Positions 63,825-64,000 of a stretch of DNA of 64,000 bases are shown here, in pieces (the stretch's first letter is position 1; each line of letters begins with the position of its first letter). The position numbers and the translations under genes are program-made. The notes under the pieces were generated by a model. That model made no database searches. It had not been told where the DNA came from and was given only the letters and a program-made list of their open reading frames with translations. The DNA comes from Aradus depressus (Eukaryota > Arthropoda > Insecta > Hemiptera > Aradidae): NCBI GenBank assembly GCA_963662175.1, contig OY759214.1, positions 2,976,001 through 3,040,000 on the forward strand. Direction: 5' to 3'.

Positions 63825-64000
63825 CGTTCTCGTCTATAAGGGAAGTTGTGTGTGTAATCAGTCAAAATGTATGTTTATTGTTTTTACAGAATGTAGTGTG
63901 CGCATGTCTGTCAACTCCTGTTAGAATGAATTTATTGACACAAAATGTTCTATTTAGATTCAAATGCCATAATCTATTCGAGTCTATAATACTCCAGATA
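63825..64000. repeat. repeat B, runs off the window
   Basis: 'ctataagggaagttgtgtgtgtaatcagtcaaaatg', 'catgtctgtcaactcctgttagaatgaatttattgacacaaaatg' are the family's body modules. Confidence 0.75.

Overview
This is a eukaryotic, AT-rich, repeat-dense window, most likely from an insect. Sap-feeding Hemiptera is my guess, but no search was run. The grounds are: spliced coding exons with GT-AG introns, non-LTR retrotransposons of R1, Jockey and RTE type, tRNA-derived SINEs tailed with CTAAC repeats, many fold-back/MITE elements, and no prokaryotic gene organisation.

The one host gene recognised is on the + strand at 34847-59460. Thirteen coding exons (phases checked by hand) join into a 577-codon frame that ends in TGA. 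The product is a predicted secreted or cell-surface protein with an N-terminal signal peptide, 26 cysteines after the signal, several N-glycosylation sequons and a hydrophobic C-terminus that could be a GPI signal. It resembles from memory the arthropod family annotated with DUF7042-DUF7045 domains; its function is unknown.

Layout. 1-440: RTE LINE 3' end expanded into a 52-bp minisatellite. 441-9690: repeats only, including a dispersed element called repeat B here, SINEs, a solo LTR nested in repeat B (AAGT target duplication), and a 666-bp fold-back element. 9687-11240: 5'-truncated R1-type LINE with an 11-bp target duplication. 11766-12441: Tc1/mariner-type MITE hosting a SINE. 12449-13287: diverged LTR in reverse. 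14582-15107: fold-back element. 17.3-17.6 kb: minisatellite. About 17.8-22.0 kb: Jockey-type LINE with both ORFs open (minus strand). 23.3-23.8 kb: 23-bp minisatellite. 23810-28920: LTR retrotransposon with near-identical LTRs, TTCT target duplication, a polypurine tract and only one coiled-coil ORF, no pol. 29-34.8 kb: repeat B, SINEs and fold-backs. 34.8-59.5 kb: the host gene, its introns packed with transposons, including an antisense RTE LINE in the last intron. 59.5-64 kb: 3' UTR with a candidate poly(A) signal, then more repeats.

The genes do not form a pathway: one host gene sits in a field of mobile elements. The points of most interest are the non-autonomous coiled-coil LTR element, an inverted MITE pair that brackets exons 4-9 (whose removal would keep frame), a start/stop-overlapping upstream ORF at the host start codon, the CTAAC-tailed SINE family, and minisatellites that grew out of transposon ends. 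Repeat boundaries are read by eye and are approximate unless a target duplication is stated.
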